Origin: Candidatus Stahliibacteriota bacterium
Lineage (GTDB): Bacteria; Hydrothermota; Tepidihabitantia; B3-TA06
Reading direction: 5' to 3'
NCBI GenBank assembly: GCA_030592225.1
Contig: JAUVJT010000126.1
Coordinates: 1-6,218, forward strand
DNA length: 6,218 nt
The notes below the pieces were generated by a model. That model saw only the letters and a program-made list of their open reading frames with translations. It made no database searches and had not been told where the DNA came from. Both the position numbers and the translations under genes were made by a program. Shown piece after piece: positions 4,822 to 6,218 of the stretch; within the stretch, counting starts at the first letter, position 1, and the number at the start of each line of letters is the position of its first letter.

Positions 4822-5600
4822 ATCTTGAATTTCTTACCCAGGTAGACCTCGCGCGCCTTTTTATTCGAAACAAGCTCGCGCGGGGTGCCTGAAATAAAGA
4901 TGCGGGAATCGTACATAAGGTACGCTCTATCGGTTATTTCCAGGGTTTCACGAACGTTGTGGTCGGTTACCAGTATTCCGATCCCGTCCTTTTTTAGCAG
5001 CCGGATGATTTTCTGTATCTCGCCTCTTACAATGGGGTCAATACCGGTGAACGGTTCGTCGAGCAGCAGAAACTTGGGTTCGGTGGCAAGTGCGCGCGCT
5101 ATCTCCACCCTGCGTCGTTCTCCTCCGGAAAGCATGCCTCCTTTCGAGCGGCGCAGGCTCTTTATCTCGAATTTATCGAGCAGGGTCTCGGTTTTATCTT
5201 CAATTTCTTGCCTGGGGTAACCGCGCAGTTCAAGGACAGCCCGAATGTTATCTTCAATGCTTAACTTGCGGAAAATAGACGCTTCCTGGGAAAGATAGCC
5301 TATCCCAAGGCGGGCGCGTTTGAAAATGGGCATGTTGTTGATACACTTGTCATCTACCTTGATTTCTCCTGCGGTTGGCTGCAGGAACCCGATGATCATG
5401 GAGAAGGTTGTGGTTTTGCCGGCGCCGTTGGGGCCAAGAAGCCCCACGATCTCACCCTGATGAAGCTCCAGAGACACATCCTGTACCACCGGCCGCTTGC
5501 CAAACTCCTTGTACAAACCTTCAGCACGCAATACACTCGTATCAGTTTTGGTCGTTGCCTCAGTCTTGTTCTGTCGCTTCTTTCCAGTAGTAGGTGCCAC
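4818..5600 (-). CDS. lptB: LPS export ABC transporter ATP-binding protein LptB
   Basis: The 260-residue ATPase powers lipopolysaccharide extraction from the inner membrane with LptF and LptG. Motifs in order: Walker A GPNGAGKTT (56-64), Q-loop GYLSQEASIFRKLS (Q105), signature LSGGERRRVEIARAL (157-171), Walker B FLLLDEP (177-183) with catalytic E182, and H-loop H214 in TDHNVRETL. The ending REVYLGKKF matches LptB specifically, rather than the related branched-chain amino acid ATPases. The start is GTG at 5600, with GGAGGAG (5604-5610) just upstream; no other good start precedes the ABC domain. This gives a Lys/Thr-rich extension of about 22 residues before VLRAEGLYKEFGKR, longer than in most LptB proteins (about 240 residues). 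It overlaps the upstream OstA-like gene by 41 bp and rpoN by 4 bp. Confidence 0.95.
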   Translation of the reverse strand: MAPTTGKKRQNKTEATTKTDTSVLRAEGLYKEFGKRPVVQDVSLELHQGEIVGLLGPNGAGKTTTFSMIIGFLQPTAGEIKVDDKCINNMPIFKRARLGIGYLSQEASIFRKLSIEDNIRAVLELRGYPRQEIEDKTETLLDKFEIKSLRRSKGGMLSGGERRRVEIARALATEPKFLLLDEPFTGIDPIVRGEIQKIIRLLKKDGIGILVTDHNVRETLEITDRAYLMYDSRIFISGTPRELVSNKKAREVYLGKKFKI

Positions 5601-6218
5601 GTGCTCCTCCAGTAAAGATCAGGGTTTCTGCGTTTTTCTTACTAAGATCAATGGTCAGGTAGCGGGACCTTACCACCACCGAGTCTTCGCCCTCGGCGCG
5701 GTAGCGGGTCACCACATCGGGGTACAGGAATATCTCTTCCAGATTACGGCCTGCCAGGGTGAAATCAGCCGAATCGGCCTCAATCCTGCCCTCCCGACTC
5801 TCAATAACCGTATTGCCGAAGGCATGCCCGAAATCCTGCTCGTAAAATAGAACCAGGGTATCGCAATGCACGGTTGCATCGTCGGTGATGATGCGCACGC
5901 GCTCGGCCGCGCTTGCCGACTTCCCAGCTTGATCGATATGCATTCGCTCGCTTACGATACGGAAATCAGAGGAATCGGAGTCTTCCCTGAGGACAGGGTT
6001 GCGCATGACGCTTCCCCTGTCTTTGCCCAGATCGTAGGAGACATCGTCTCCAGTAATAAGTATCTGCTCTTCCAGGTCGCGTATCTGGGCGGCATAAGGA
6101 ATCTTTGCAATTCTTTGCCTGTGGTGGATTGACATTTGGGGCGCTCGTATCTCCGTGTTTCCTCTTTCAACCACCACCCGGCGGTAAAGATTCGAGATGC
6201 GTTTGTTGGTCTCGAACC
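5560..6218 (-). CDS. OstA/LptA-like periplasmic LPS transport protein, partial at right edge
   Basis: The frame is open from the right edge to TGA at 5560-5562, so about 218 C-terminal residues are visible and the start lies outside. A GTG at 6177 is not a convincing start because coding continues upstream (FETNKRISNLYRR). The sequence is a series of short strands in the OstA pattern: GNTEIRAPQMSIHHRQRIAKI, then LITGDDVSYDLGKDRG, FRIVSERMHIDQAGKSA, ATVHCDTLVLFYEQDFGHAFG, REGRIEADSADFTLAGRNLEEI and RSRYLTIDLSKKN. Such repeats build the beta-jellyroll of LptA, LptC and the LptD N-terminus, which forms the periplasmic bridge for lipopolysaccharide. Position directly before lptB suggests LptA or an LptA/LptC-like protein. 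The visible part alone, with several repeats, is longer than a single-domain LptA, so a larger multi-repeat OstA protein is possible. The signal sequence is not visible. Confidence 0.75.
   Translation of the reverse strand, partial: FETNKRISNLYRRVVVERGNTEIRAPQMSIHHRQRIAKIPYAAQIRDLEEQILITGDDVSYDLGKDRGSVMRNPVLREDSDSSDFRIVSERMHIDQAGKSASAAERVRIITDDATVHCDTLVLFYEQDFGHAFGNTVIESREGRIEADSADFTLAGRNLEEIFLYPDVVTRYRAEGEDSVVVRSRYLTIDLSKKNAETLIFTGGARGTYYWKEATEQD
5604..5610 (-). promoter_or_regulatory. Ribosome binding site deciding the lptB GTG start
   Basis: GGAGGAG on the minus strand ends three bases before GTG at 5600 (its GGAGG core is five bases away). It lies inside the end of the upstream OstA-like gene and is the main evidence for the GTG start. 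Confidence 0.75.

Overview
The window reads as chromosomal DNA from a Gram-negative bacterium with an outer membrane. It carries part of the lipopolysaccharide export (Lpt) machinery, the alternative sigma factor RpoN, and two lipobox-bearing lipoproteins. Base composition looks moderate, near 50% GC by eye. The gene mix (an OstA-like protein, lptB and rpoN as a cluster, a PrcB-type lipoprotein, and a lipoprotein with a 'YFPFGLGYEW' motif after the lipid anchor) would fit an uncultured FCB-like or candidate-phylum lineage. That placement is inference only, because no marker in the window fixes taxonomy. No phage, transposase or CRISPR sequence is visible.

Right part (3466-6218, minus strand): a compact operon runs leftwards from beyond the right edge. 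It holds an OstA/LptA-like periplasmic protein (partial), lptB (ABC ATPase, GTG start with a strong Shine-Dalgarno) and rpoN (sigma-54). The first two overlap by about 41 bp and the last two by an ATGA junction, so translation is probably coupled. This matches the known lptA-lptB-rpoN order, but hpf and ptsN, which follow rpoN in proteobacteria, are absent.

Middle (3064-3465): about 400 bp without a credible gene. It holds degenerate CACAGATT-type and CTCTGTG-type intergenic repeats and a perfect 8-bp inverted repeat.

Centre-left (1151-3063, minus strand): a YitT-family membrane protein is followed by two overlapping genes for zinc-binding, membrane-anchored proteins. These two are diverged tandem paralogues with identical spacing of eight Cys/His ligands in their second zinc module. 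Their promoter (TTGACA-N16-TACAAT) ends seven bases before the ATG and there is no Shine-Dalgarno, so the mRNA may be leaderless.

Left part (1-1142): two divergent lipoprotein genes share a 225-bp control region. The rightward gene encodes an intact PrcB-domain lipoprotein. It has a sigma-70 promoter and a strong candidate sigma-54 promoter (TGGCAC-N5-GTGC) just upstream of its ribosome binding site, which is notable because rpoN lies in the same window. The leftward gene is a lipoprotein broken by an in-frame TGA and a frameshift, and it runs off the left edge.
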